Shown: positions 1 through 7,411 of the stretch, in pieces
Layout of the letters: the number at the start of each line of letters is the position of its first letter
Numbering within the stretch: position 1 is the stretch's first letter
NCBI GenBank assembly: GCA_035532075.1
Contig: DATKRV010000035.1
Coordinates: 1 to 24,045, forward strand
Reading direction: 5' to 3'
Origin: CAIVND01 sp035532075
GTDB lineage: Bacteria > Actinomycetota > Acidimicrobiia > Acidimicrobiales > Bog-793
DNA length: 24,045 nt
The notes under the pieces: generated by a model
The model's database searches: none
The model's input: only the letters and a program-made list of their open reading frames with translations
Told to the model about the DNA's origin: nothing
Made by a program: the position numbers and the translations under genes

Positions 1-1
1 G

Positions 2-613
2 GGTTTTCTGACCGGTCTCTGCGTCGTCATCACCCCGCTCCTTGCCTGGCCCCTGTTGCATCATCGGGCATCGACGTCGACGATCATCGCAATTGTCATC
101 GCGACCGTCGGCCTTGGCGTTCTTTCGATGACCGGTATCAGTTTTGGCCTTGGAAGTGCCTATTCCATTCTCGGCGCGCTCTGTTACGCGCTCCAGATCG
201 TCGGTCTCGGAGCCTGGTCGGAGGGCGAGGATGTCTATGCTCTTGCGTTCTTTCAACTGCTCGCGGTATCGATCGTCTGCACCATAGGCAGTGCTCCCCA
301 TTTCGTGATCGTCGCGCATGGCGCTCTGGCCTGGTTCGGTGTCATATCGACCGCGGTCGTCGCGACCTCACTTGCCTTCGTGGTTCAAGCCTGGGCCCAG
401 TCGTATATCTCACCGACACGCGCAGCGATCATCTTCAGCCTCGAGCCCGTCTTTGCAGGACTCGTCGCGTGGTTTGGAGGCGAGCATCTGAGTGCTGCGA
501 TTATCGCTGGCGGCGCGCTGATCGTTTCAGCAATGCTTATCGCGGAACTCGGTCTTCGCTATCACATAGGTCTCGGGCGCATAACGAAGCGTGCACATTC
601 TCCTCTACGATAA
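2..613 (+). CDS. EamA/DMT-family transporter, C-terminal part (5' end outside window)
   Basis: The reading frame is open from the first base, so the gene starts upstream of the window and only about 203 residues are visible; family members are usually near 300. The visible part is almost wholly hydrophobic, with about six membrane-spanning stretches. It ends in the pattern typical of the second EamA repeat: SPTRAAIIFSLEPVFAGLVA, then a short Gly/Glu loop and a last helix. EamA proteins are inner-membrane exporters of metabolites or amino acids; the substrate here cannot be read from sequence. A TTG at 56 is only an internal codon, because the homologous sequence (GFLTGLCVVITPLLAW) extends upstream of it. 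The stop lies 23 bases before the pyruvate kinase start, so the two may be co-transcribed. Confidence 0.85.
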   Translation, partial: GFLTGLCVVITPLLAWPLLHHRASTSTIIAIVIATVGLGVLSMTGISFGLGSAYSILGALCYALQIVGLGAWSEGEDVYALAFFQLLAVSIVCTIGSAPHFVIVAHGALAWFGVISTAVVATSLAFVVQAWAQSYISPTRAAIIFSLEPVFAGLVAWFGGEHLSAAIIAGGALIVSAMLIAELGLRYHIGLGRITKRAHSPLR

Positions 614-636
614 GTGTCAATAGAGAGGGATTCATC

Positions 637-2055
637 GTGCGACGCACAAAAATTGTTGCAACACTCGGGCCGGCTTCGACTGAAGACAGCATTGTTCTTG
701 ATCTTGTCCGAGCCGGAGTCGATGTCTTTCGAATCTCTTTTGCCCATGGAGATATTGCTTCGGGAATCGAGCGCCTGCGTCACGTCCGGGAGCTTGCGCC
801 AACGAATGCATTGATGGTCGACATTCCCGGACCCAAAATCCGCGCCGGGTCCTTCGGCGCCGATCCGGTTGCATTGTCACTCGGAGACGAGATCGATCTC
901 GTCGAGGCGTTCGAAGAGCACTCGAATGCCGCGCGTATCGCGGTTGAACGTGATGATGTTCTGCATCTTCTTCTCCCGGGAGATCGCGTGCACATCGGAG
1001 ACGGGGGCGTCTCGCTCGAGGTCGTCACTGCCGGGGTGAGGACGAAGGCTCGGGTCATCTCGGGAGGTACGGTGATGGGTAAGCCCGGGCTCTCCCTTCC
1101 AAGTTCACTCGTTTACGACGTACTTCCTACTGCTGAAGATCGTGAGCGACTCGAGGCGCTTCGGGACGAGAATTTTCAGATTCTCGCGGTCTCGTTCGTG
1201 CGGACAGCGTTCGACGTGGTTTCGACGCGGAGCGTTCTTTCGAGACCAGATGTGATGATGATGGCCAAGATCGAGACTCCCGAGGGCATCGACAATCTCG
1301 AGGAGATCGTCCAGGTTTCAGACTCGATCATGGTGGCACGAGGTGATCTCGGGGTACGACTACCCATTGAGGACGTGCCACATCTGCAAAAGCGCATTGT
1401 CCGAATCGCGATCCGCTACGCATTACCGGTTGTCGTCGCGACTCAGATGCTCGAATCGATGACGCATTCCCAGGTTCCAACTCGCGCAGAGGTGACCGAT
1501 GTTGCGAATGCGGTGCTTGACGGTGCAAGTGTCGTCATGTTGAGTGGCGAGACTGCGATCGGTGACGATCCGGTCGGAGTGGTGCGCGCGATGGATCGGA
1601 TCGTCCGGAAGACCGAGGACTATTTCGACTACAAGCGATGGGGATCGGGGCTCGGGGTGCAAGAGGCATCGGGTAAAAGTAGCCCGGCATTTCGCGTGAC
1701 CGCGGCGATCACCGGCTCAGCGTGGCGCGCGGCGATGGAGGAGCGGGCGGCTGCGATTGTCGCGTGTACCCGTTCTGGCGCGACCGCAAGGGCGATCTCC
1801 CGGTTCCGTCCGCCGATGCCAATTCTTGCGATTACTCCGAATCCAAATACGGCCCTTCAGCTGCGAAGCTCGTGGGGAGTCGACGATGTTGTGGTTTCGA
1901 ACGCGACGGAAATGACGGAGTTGGTCGAGATCGCGCTCGATCACCTACGGGCTACGGGGACGGTGCGTTCGGGAGACGCCGTCGTCGTGATGGCAGGATC
2001 TTCGAACATTGGTGCGGCGATTACCGACACCGTACGGATGGTGATCGCTCCCTAG
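637..2055 (+). CDS. pyk: Pyruvate kinase with altered monovalent-cation site
   Basis: Cytoplasmic glycolytic enzyme converting phosphoenolpyruvate and ADP to pyruvate and ATP. The 472-residue length is normal for the family. Visible hallmarks are the N-terminal KIVATLGPAS, a B domain at about residues 71-160, catalytic Lys211 and metal ligand Glu213 in AKIETPEG, Asp237 in VARGDLG, and ATQMLESM followed by PTRAEVTDVANAVLDG. The start is the GTG at 637, preceded by GAGAGGGA; the frame is open further upstream, but that part overlaps the transporter gene and has no homology. Oddities: the usual R-x-N-F-S-H-G reads RISFAHG (Ser34, Ala36), and the usual D-T-K-G-P-E reads DIPGPK (Ile63, Lys67). The Lys replaces the Glu typical of K+-dependent enzymes, so this one is predicted to be K+-independent. 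A divergent paralogue remains possible. Confidence 0.95.
   Translation: MRRTKIVATLGPASTEDSIVLDLVRAGVDVFRISFAHGDIASGIERLRHVRELAPTNALMVDIPGPKIRAGSFGADPVALSLGDEIDLVEAFEEHSNAARIAVERDDVLHLLLPGDRVHIGDGGVSLEVVTAGVRTKARVISGGTVMGKPGLSLPSSLVYDVLPTAEDRERLEALRDENFQILAVSFVRTAFDVVSTRSVLSRPDVMMMAKIETPEGIDNLEEIVQVSDSIMVARGDLGVRLPIEDVPHLQKRIVRIAIRYALPVVVATQMLESMTHSQVPTRAEVTDVANAVLDGASVVMLSGETAIGDDPVGVVRAMDRIVRKTEDYFDYKRWGSGLGVQEASGKSSPAFRVTAAITGSAWRAAMEERAAAIVACTRSGATARAISRFRPPMPILAITPNPNTALQLRSSWGVDDVVVSNATEMTELVEIALDHLRATGTVRSGDAVVVMAGSSNIGAAITDTVRMVIAP
2052..2055. other. Shared palindromic stop codon overlap (CTAG)
   Basis: The palindromic CTAG supplies the TAG stop of pyk on the + strand (2053-2055) and the TAG stop of the amidohydrolase on the - strand (2054-2052). 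The two genes therefore end tail to tail with no intergenic terminator. Confidence 0.9.
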
Positions 2056-3218
2056 AGAGCTGATTCCCGGCACGTCTCGGTTGCGTGTGCTTCGCCGGCG
2101 CGGATCGTCCATTTTGCTTCGAGCCGCGCATTCGTGTCGAGTCGCTGGCCTTCGCTGTCAACGAATGTGCTATGACCTCGATTGAGCGCGAGTACGGCGA
2201 TATCAGCCTCGCGCCCGATGGCGATTGAACCGATCCGATCCTGCTGGGAGATGATCTTTGCCGGAGAGCTTGTCGTGAGACGTATGACCTCGGCGAGTTC
2301 GAGTCCGAGCGCCATGAACTTGCTCATGACGTCGGTGAGCAGGAAACCCCGACCGCGGGGATCTGTCCTCGCATGGATGTCGGTGCTGAGCGAGTTCGGC
2401 ATGAGCCCACCGGATAAGGCGTTACGCACCACATCAAAACCGAAATGGCCGCCCGCGTGAGCGACGTCAAAGATCACTCCGCGTTCTTGTGCCGCGAGCA
2501 TTCCGTCGCGCAGTCGACCAAGGTCATCGGTCACCGACGGGGAGAGCGGGGTGTAACAGTGGGTGATGATGTCGCCAGGTCGGAGTGCGGCGACGATCTC
2601 CTCGAGGCGAAGCGGCGTCTCTCCGATGTGGACCATGACCGGTCGCCCGCAGATTGCCCCGGCTTCGAGCGCAAGGTCGAGTGCATCCCGGCCATCGGTT
2701 GCGACTTTGTCGGCGGCAAGGCGGATCTTTATTCCGACGGCGATATCGGGGTTCTCGAGCACGATGTGTGCTGCCCCTTTGGCGTCTGCGAGATCTGAGT
2801 GGACGAGATCTCCCGGTTCGCGGGTCACGCCGTGTTGGGCAACTGCCACAAAACCAAACAGTCGGGTGCTTGCGTGCCTGACCACAAAATCGCGAAATCC
2901 TGCAAAATTGACCGGACCCGATGAGCCCGCGTCGACCGCGGTCGTGACTCCCGTTTCGAGACACAGCGGGTCGACGTCCATGCCGTAGGTATTCACACCT
3001 TGGAATGCATGGACGTGAAGATCGATCAATCCTGGTGTCACGATCAGTCCGGTTGCATCGATGATCTTCATCGCGTTCGTTGGCTCGATGTCAGAGTCAA
3101 TTTCGACGATCCGACCATCGGTGACCGCGATATCGGCGATCTCGTCGCGCGAGGAAGCGGGATCGATGATGCGACCGGAACGAACCAGTAGGTCGAACTC
3201 CCTTTGTCGGCGCGGCAT
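2052..3218 (-). CDS. Metal-dependent amidohydrolase (dihydroorotase/deacetylase-like)
   Basis: A 388-residue amidohydrolase-superfamily enzyme. It has an N-terminal beta-sandwich (residues 8-60), then the metal-binding HxH at His68/His70 (DLHVHAF), a candidate carbamylated Lys164 (VGIKIRL), His197 (MVHIGE), His220 (THCYTP) and catalytic Asp280 (STDIHA). This ligand order matches binuclear-zinc enzymes of the dihydroorotase, D-aminoacylase and 'amidohydrolase/deacetylase' (EF_0837-like) group. It should hydrolyse a cyclic or acyl amide, but the substrate is not determined. The start ATG at 3218 follows GGGAGG with 5-6 bases of spacing. It is convergent with pyk, and the two stop codons share the palindromic tetranucleotide CTAG. 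A perfect 16-bp palindrome lies about 105 bases upstream of its start. Confidence 0.88.
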   Translation of the reverse strand: MPRRQREFDLLVRSGRIIDPASSRDEIADIAVTDGRIVEIDSDIEPTNAMKIIDATGLIVTPGLIDLHVHAFQGVNTYGMDVDPLCLETGVTTAVDAGSSGPVNFAGFRDFVVRHASTRLFGFVAVAQHGVTREPGDLVHSDLADAKGAAHIVLENPDIAVGIKIRLAADKVATDGRDALDLALEAGAICGRPVMVHIGETPLRLEEIVAALRPGDIITHCYTPLSPSVTDDLGRLRDGMLAAQERGVIFDVAHAGGHFGFDVVRNALSGGLMPNSLSTDIHARTDPRGRGFLLTDVMSKFMALGLELAEVIRLTTSSPAKIISQQDRIGSIAIGREADIAVLALNRGHSTFVDSEGQRLDTNARLEAKWTIRAGEAHATETCRESAL

Positions 3219-3879
3219 TCTCGCCTCCCGCCCTTGCTACGCGCCCGTCACGGCGACATCGTCGATCCCTTTTTACCATGGAGACGGAGCTGGCCTCGAG
3301 GTGAGCGTTGACGTTTGAGACTACGCAGACCGGTCTGCGCCGCCGTCCAATTGTCTCATGTGGCGGATTTGGTCGATTCATTGATCTATGTTTTTAGGCG
3401 AACCAATCGATCTTTGGATCGATCACCGCATCGTGCCAACTTTGTCGACACTACCGAGCTGGCCGTCCAACCCCTCCCAGTTTGGCTGACAGGTGTCCCT
3501 GGTCATCGTTGTGGCTGTTGCAGCGAGCGATGTGATCTCGCCAATTCCGGAGGATTATTCGCGACCTTCTTGATGATTCGTGAATCACATGATCGGCCCA
3601 AGTTCATTGAAGTTTGCGAACCCCGAAGTTGGAGTTACCTTCCAAGGAGCCGTGCGAGCAATCCCTTTGGGTTGTCGGTCGATGTGGCGGCGTTTTCACG
3701 GCACGAGCAACGCTGTGATTTGGGAATGCCGGCGAGCGTCTGTTCGATGTGACGTCCGCATCCAGACCAAGTTGCCTTGTGGCAGCGGCGACACATTACC
3801 TTCTTGCACATGCAGCTCTCTTTTCTAAAATTGGTGGTTATCGGGTTCTTGCACGAACGTCTCTACGGCGTAGTCGTGT
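3219..3879. other. Gene-poor gap of about 660 bases
   Basis: I see no supported coding region here. Short open frames on the + strand (the longest 3315-3752) lack a ribosome site and any recognisable motif. The gap contains a 16-bp palindrome (3324-3339), a 7-bp-stem hairpin with a TTTG loop (3406-3423), a TGATTC-GT-GAATCA inverted repeat (3574-3587), and a 9-base direct repeat TTCTTGCAC at 3801-3809 and 3846-3854. A decayed gene cannot be excluded. Confidence 0.5.
3324..3339. promoter_or_regulatory. Perfect 16-bp palindrome, candidate operator
   Basis: CGCAGACC followed directly by GGTCTGCG makes a perfect dyad of the size bound by dimeric helix-turn-helix repressors. It lies about 105 bases upstream of the amidohydrolase start. 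No regulator gene is adjacent, so the link to that gene is inferred from position only. Confidence 0.35.
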
Positions 3880-4164
3880 TCAGGCGAGGCTCAGGAACAG
3901 CTTCTGTAGCTGCTCGGTCATCACCTCGCTGTCCTGATTTGAATCGATCAGGCACTCCTTCAGATTTGCCGCGATCAACTTGAACGCCGCGGTGTTGACG
4001 GCCTTCCCCACGGCTGAGATCTGCATGATGATCTCGTTGCACGGTCGACCATCTTCGAGCATTCTGATGACCGCACCCATCTGCCCCTGAGCGCGCTTGA
4101 GGCGTTTTACGATTGCCTCGATCTGCTCTTGGTCCTCTAGGACGTGCGACGGTTCGTTGGTCAT
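3880..4164 (-). CDS. CsoR-family repressor, CstR-like Cys-Asn-Cys type
   Basis: A 94-residue all-helical DUF156/CsoR-RcnR family DNA-binding repressor. The family core is visible: VKRLKRAQGQMGAVIRMLEDG with Cys42 (RPCNE), MQISAVGKAV and Cys71 (NLKECL). In copper-sensing CsoR the ligands are Cys-His-Cys; here the His position is Asn67, as in the persulfide sensor CstR (ENLIEC). A thiol/persulfide signal is therefore more likely than Cu(I), by inference. The start ATG at 4164 is preceded by AGGAGT at about 10 bases. A perfect CsoR-type palindrome (4245-4260) lies about 80 bases upstream, which suggests autoregulation. The next gene upstream on the same strand is an MMPL exporter that carries a similar palindrome in its promoter. 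Confidence 0.88.
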   Translation of the reverse strand: MTNEPSHVLEDQEQIEAIVKRLKRAQGQMGAVIRMLEDGRPCNEIIMQISAVGKAVNTAAFKLIAANLKECLIDSNQDSEVMTEQLQKLFLSLA

Positions 4165-4244
4165 GTTCTCGTCACTCCTGACTATTCAATCTGGCCCCAG
4201 CGGCGAGGCATTTCGTGCGGTCACGGCGGTTGCCCGTGCAAATA

Positions 4245-4260
4245 ATACCCTCGAGGGTAT
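4245..4260. promoter_or_regulatory. CsoR-type operator upstream of the repressor gene
   Basis: ATACCCTC directly followed by GAGGGTAT is a perfect 16-bp dyad of the A/T-flanked C-tract/G-tract type bound by CsoR/CstR-family repressors. It sits between the MMPL stop (4300) and the repressor start (4164). On the - strand a TATTAT hexamer begins at its edge and could be the -10 element of the repressor promoter. The -35 element is weak. Confidence 0.65.
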
Positions 4261-4299
4261 GGATACTATCGCTCGCCCATCGGTCCTCTTCAACGGCCG

Positions 4300-6477
4300 T
4301 CATTCGCCATGGGCAAAGCTGATCCGGGGGAGGATGTTGAGGAGCCATCTCGGGGCCCACCAAGCGGCCATTCCCGTGAGTCGGAGTAGTACCGGCAAGA
4401 GGAGCAATCGGACGAAGAACGCGTCGAGGAACACGGCGACTCCGAGGATGATCCCCATCTCCTTCGGGGGCAACGGCCCGGAGAGGGAGAAGGTGAAAAA
4501 GACGGCGATCATCACCGCGGCTGCAGAGAAGATCACTCTCCCGGAGTGGGCAAGCCCGTTCACCATCGCGTCCTTCGGGTCACCGGAGCGTTCAAAGTGT
4601 TCTTTGGTGCTCGAAAGGAGGAAGACCGTGTAGTCCATCGAGATCGCAAAGATCATTGCGAAGAAGAACACGGGATCCCAGGCATCGAGGAACCCCTGCG
4701 GACTGAGCCCAAGCAGGCGATGACCAAGGCCGTTCTGGAAGACCAGTCGAGCGACGCCGAACGACCCGGCCGTCGCGAGCAGGCTTGTCAGAACGCCGAG
4801 TGCCGCGATCAATACCGCCTGCAGCACAAAGAGAAGCAGGAGGAATCCCAGCACCAGCACCATCCCAATGACGAGTGGCGTCTTTTTCGCGAGGGCCTGT
4901 TGCAGGTCGTAGTTCTCAGCCGGAGCTCCTCCAAGAACCGCACCCGTGGGAAGCTGCGAACGGATCTTCGCGATCGCCGTTCCGAGCAGGGGATTTGATG
5001 GGTCGACCGTGGGCGTGGCGGAGATCATCACGAGAGATGAGTTGCCGATTGCCGGCTGAGCGGGGGTGATGGCGGCGATGGTGCGGTCAGCCGTCAGCAC
5101 GGCGGTGACCTGTGCAGCCTCTGTATTTGGAGCGATTACCTGGAGTTGTCCTGGAGCACCGATACCGAACGCGGACTGTGCCTCGCTGTAGCCGATGCGA
5201 GAACTGGCGTTCACCGGCACAACCTTGATCGAGGGCATTGCTGTCTTTAGTCCGAAAATCGGAAGGGACAAGGCGACAAGCGCGACAAGCGCGAGCGCTC
5301 CGAATATCTTGGGATGGCGCCACAAAAGTTCGCCCCAGCGGGCAAACCGCGCTGAGCGGTGTTCGCCCTGATGGACCCACGGCAGGGCAAATGAATCGAC
5401 CCGATTGTCGAGCTTTCCCAGTACTGCTGGGAGAAGCGTGAGAGTGGCTGCAAGAACAAACGCAACCGCGAGCATGATGCCACCCGCCATCGACCGGAAT
5501 GCCGGTGAGGGAACGATCATCACGCTTGAGAGCGAGATCAAAACGGTGATTCCCGAGAAGAGCACGGCCTTTCCGGCGGTATCCATTGTCTCTGCCACCG
5601 AATGCGCGACATCTCGCCCGCGGCCAAAGTGCGCGCCGCGAAAGCGAACGACGATGAAGAGCGCATAGTCAATTCCGAGAGCGAGCGCGAACATCAGTGC
5701 GAAGTTCATCGCCCAGATCGAGATTGGCGTGACTTTGGTGAGAAGATCGAGCATTCCAGCTGCGCTCAGAAGTCCGACCATCGTCAGGAGCAGCGGAAGT
5801 CCCGCGGCGATGAGCGAACCGAAGGCAATGACAAGGATTGCCATCGTGACCGGCCAGGAGAAGAGTTCGGACTTCATCATCGCCGAGCGGTTCGCGTTAT
5901 TGAAATCTGACCAGAGAACGGACGAGCCAGTGGCGACCACGCGTACCTGGGAGGTACTCAAAGCGGCAAGTTTACCTTTCAGGTCATCCGCGGCACGCAC
6001 CATTGTGTTCGTATCGGCATTCGCGCCTCCGAGAATGACCGCCGTTCTCTGGTCCTTGCTGATCGTGTAGCCGGGAGTCGGGGCAATGATCTTGCCAATG
6101 CGATGGTCACTGCGAAGTGTTGCCTCTGCCTCGGTGATGATCTTTTGAGTCGCGGCATTGGTGATCGGTGTTGCGGAGGTTACGATGACCTGGATCGAGG
6201 AACTCGCCTGACCGCCGAAGTATTTCATCGCGAGCGTCCGCTCTGCGACCGACTGTGAGCCGTCGGCCTGCCATCCCGCCCCGCTCAGCGCCTTTTCGAC
6301 CCCCGGCGCGAAGATTCCGAGCAGCACAATTGCGATGAGCCAGCCGATGAACACCCTTCGGTGGTTCCTTACTGACCAGAAACCGAGTCTCCCGAGAATC
6401 CCGGTGTTTTCGGTGGGGGTGTCTTGGGCCTTTGCTAACAACAGGCGCGGGCGTTCCATCTGTGGAGTGGTTGTCAT
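4300..6477 (-). CDS. MMPL-family RND-type transporter
   Basis: A 725-residue MMPL-domain membrane protein with the usual two-half arrangement: a first membrane helix at about residues 43-60, a large extracytoplasmic domain, a block of about five helices (including GIDYALFIVVRFR), a second periplasmic-type domain, and a final block with SMDYTVFLLSSTKEHF. Each half carries the D-Y pair in the middle helix used for proton coupling in this superfamily. Such proteins export lipids, siderophores or hydrophobic compounds; the substrate is unknown here. The start is taken as the ATG at 6477. The frame is open to 6552, but those upstream codons run through the operator and promoter. No ribosome-binding site precedes 6477, and the -10 element lies 6 bases upstream, which points to a leaderless message. 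Control by the neighbouring CsoR-family protein is likely. Confidence 0.9.
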   Translation of the reverse strand: MTTTPQMERPRLLLAKAQDTPTENTGILGRLGFWSVRNHRRVFIGWLIAIVLLGIFAPGVEKALSGAGWQADGSQSVAERTLAMKYFGGQASSSIQVIVTSATPITNAATQKIITEAEATLRSDHRIGKIIAPTPGYTISKDQRTAVILGGANADTNTMVRAADDLKGKLAALSTSQVRVVATGSSVLWSDFNNANRSAMMKSELFSWPVTMAILVIAFGSLIAAGLPLLLTMVGLLSAAGMLDLLTKVTPISIWAMNFALMFALALGIDYALFIVVRFRGAHFGRGRDVAHSVAETMDTAGKAVLFSGITVLISLSSVMIVPSPAFRSMAGGIMLAVAFVLAATLTLLPAVLGKLDNRVDSFALPWVHQGEHRSARFARWGELLWRHPKIFGALALVALVALSLPIFGLKTAMPSIKVVPVNASSRIGYSEAQSAFGIGAPGQLQVIAPNTEAAQVTAVLTADRTIAAITPAQPAIGNSSLVMISATPTVDPSNPLLGTAIAKIRSQLPTGAVLGGAPAENYDLQQALAKKTPLVIGMVLVLGFLLLLFVLQAVLIAALGVLTSLLATAGSFGVARLVFQNGLGHRLLGLSPQGFLDAWDPVFFFAMIFAISMDYTVFLLSSTKEHFERSGDPKDAMVNGLAHSGRVIFSAAAVMIAVFFTFSLSGPLPPKEMGIILGVAVFLDAFFVRLLLLPVLLRLTGMAAWWAPRWLLNILPRISFAHGE

Positions 6478-6482
6478 AGACA

Positions 6483-6510
6483 GACAATATACCCCTGGGG
6501 GTATATTGTC
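6483..6510. promoter_or_regulatory. 28-bp CsoR-type operator at the MMPL promoter
   Basis: Two perfect 13-base arms, GACAATATACCCC and GGGGTATATTGTC, are separated by TG. The core resembles the dyad upstream of the repressor gene (4245-4260): TATACCC against GGGTATA. It spans the spacer and -10 region of the MMPL promoter, where a bound repressor would block polymerase. It also lies 75 bases upstream of the divergent AhpD-like gene and could control both directions. Confidence 0.75.
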
Positions 6511-6512
6511 AA
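6484..6512 (-). promoter_or_regulatory. MMPL promoter, probably leaderless
   Basis: On the - strand there is a consensus -35 TTGACA (6512-6507), a 17-base spacer, and TATTGT (6489-6484). An overlapping TATATT (6491-6486) with 15-base spacing is an alternative. Only six bases separate the -10 from the ATG at 6477, so transcription would begin at or next to the start codon. Confidence 0.6.
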
Positions 6513-6585
6513 GCGCGCAACGCTGCATGGCTCCTCTGCGGGAGAGTCGCACAAAATCGATACGATCATGACGGGAGGTGGTGAC

Positions 6586-6966
6586 ATGGAGAGCAATGAC
6601 GACATTCGTTCAGAGCTACGCCAGCCCGCGCGCGATTTGCGAGATCTCATTCCTGACGTGTGGAAGGGCCATGTCGAGACATCCGCAGCGGCGTTGAGAG
6701 ACGGTGCGCTTTCAGCACAGGCCAAGGAACTGATCGCGCTCGTGGTCGCAGTTACGCGAGAGTGCGACGGCTGCATTGTCGCTCACGCCCGTGGTGCGGC
6801 CCGCCAGCTGGCCACCCGTCAGATGGTTGCCGAGGCGATGGGCGTTGCAATCTCGATGAACGGTGGCCCGGGTACGGTCTGGGGCCCCCGGGCTCTACGA
6901 GCGTTCGACGAAGCGGTCGCAGAGCGCGCGCAGCGTTCGGATCCAGCGACGATGTTGGCGACCTAA
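6586..6966 (+). CDS. Carboxymuconolactone decarboxylase / AhpD-like protein
   Basis: A 126-residue all-helical protein of the CMD/AhpD family. The key motif is ECDGCIVAHARGA, a CxxC followed by His as in AhpD-type alkylhydroperoxidases, which use the Cys pair for thiol-disulfide chemistry. It is followed by the usual amphipathic helix (ATRQMVAEAMGVAISMNGGP). The ATG at 6586 is chosen because GGGAGGTG lies 5 bases upstream; the ATG at 6568 in the same frame lies before that site. It is divergent from the MMPL exporter, with the 28-bp operator between them. The context suggests a thiol or peroxide detoxification role tied to the CsoR-family regulator, which is inference. Confidence 0.88.
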   Translation: MESNDDIRSELRQPARDLRDLIPDVWKGHVETSAAALRDGALSAQAKELIALVVAVTRECDGCIVAHARGAARQLATRQMVAEAMGVAISMNGGPGTVWGPRALRAFDEAVAERAQRSDPATMLAT

Positions 6967-6994
6967 CGCTTGGAGCCCGAAGTTCCTCGATCAA

Positions 6995-7010
6995 GGTGAC
7001 CGATATCACC
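6995..7010 (+). terminator. Weak stem-loop after the AhpD-like gene
   Basis: GGTGA, a 6-base loop and TCACC form a short hairpin 28 bases after the stop, followed by GAAATTTATC. The stem is only 5 bp and there is no clean T-tract, so this is a tentative terminator. Confidence 0.3.
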
Positions 7011-7176
7011 GAAATTTATCTTTACGAATAGTCGGTTAATGGCAGAGCTACCGCGTAACAACCTATTCATCGGCTCACCGAGATATTGCGTGAACCCCTT
7101 GAAACCGCCCGCACCTACCTGCGACTATGTTGAGTATCGCCGACGTTGACGACCAAGTATCGCCGTCAATCCGGAG

Positions 7177-7248
7177 TGCCCCCGGGAGGACTCGAACCTC
7201 CGCACACGGTTTAGGAAACCGATGCTCTATCCCCTGAGCTACGAGGGC
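7177..7248 (-). tRNA. tRNA-Arg (anticodon CCU)
   Basis: A full 72-nt cloverleaf can be folded on the - strand. Acceptor GCCCTCG pairs with CGGGGGC (one T-G pair). The D arm is GCTC/GAGC, the anticodon loop is TTCCTAA (anticodon CCT, reading AGG), and the T arm is GGAGG-TTCGAGT-CCTCC with discriminator A. Positions 27 and 43 are a T-T mismatch. CCA is not encoded, since CTC follows the discriminator. The gene marks the border between core-like genes to the left and accessory or decayed genes to the right. No second copy of its 3' end was seen in the window. Confidence 0.95.
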
Positions 7249-7411
7249 GGGACGTATAGAAAATGGTGTTGAAAACCCACTCCTTCGATGTCTCGCGGCA
7301 TCTCATCCTACGGGAAGTGTCTGCGCTAGCCGAAAATGCGGGTATTCAGCGGAAAATCTTGATCAGCGTGTGCGAGAGCAAGAGGATATTCCCCGTGCTC
7401 GTCAGACTGAA

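Noticed and set aside
469..636. N-terminal extension of the pyruvate kinase frame
   Set aside because: It overlaps the transporter gene, has no pyruvate kinase homology, and a good ribosome site precedes the GTG at 637.
2445..2988. Open frames on the + strand inside the amidohydrolase
   Set aside because: They are antisense shadows; all metal ligands of the amidohydrolase are in place on the - strand.
3315..3752. 145-codon open frame on the + strand
   Set aside because: No ribosome site, no recognised motif, and composition unlike the neighbouring genes.
6478..6552. Upstream extension of the MMPL frame
   Set aside because: It runs through the -10, -35 and the 28-bp operator; the membrane protein proper starts at 6477.
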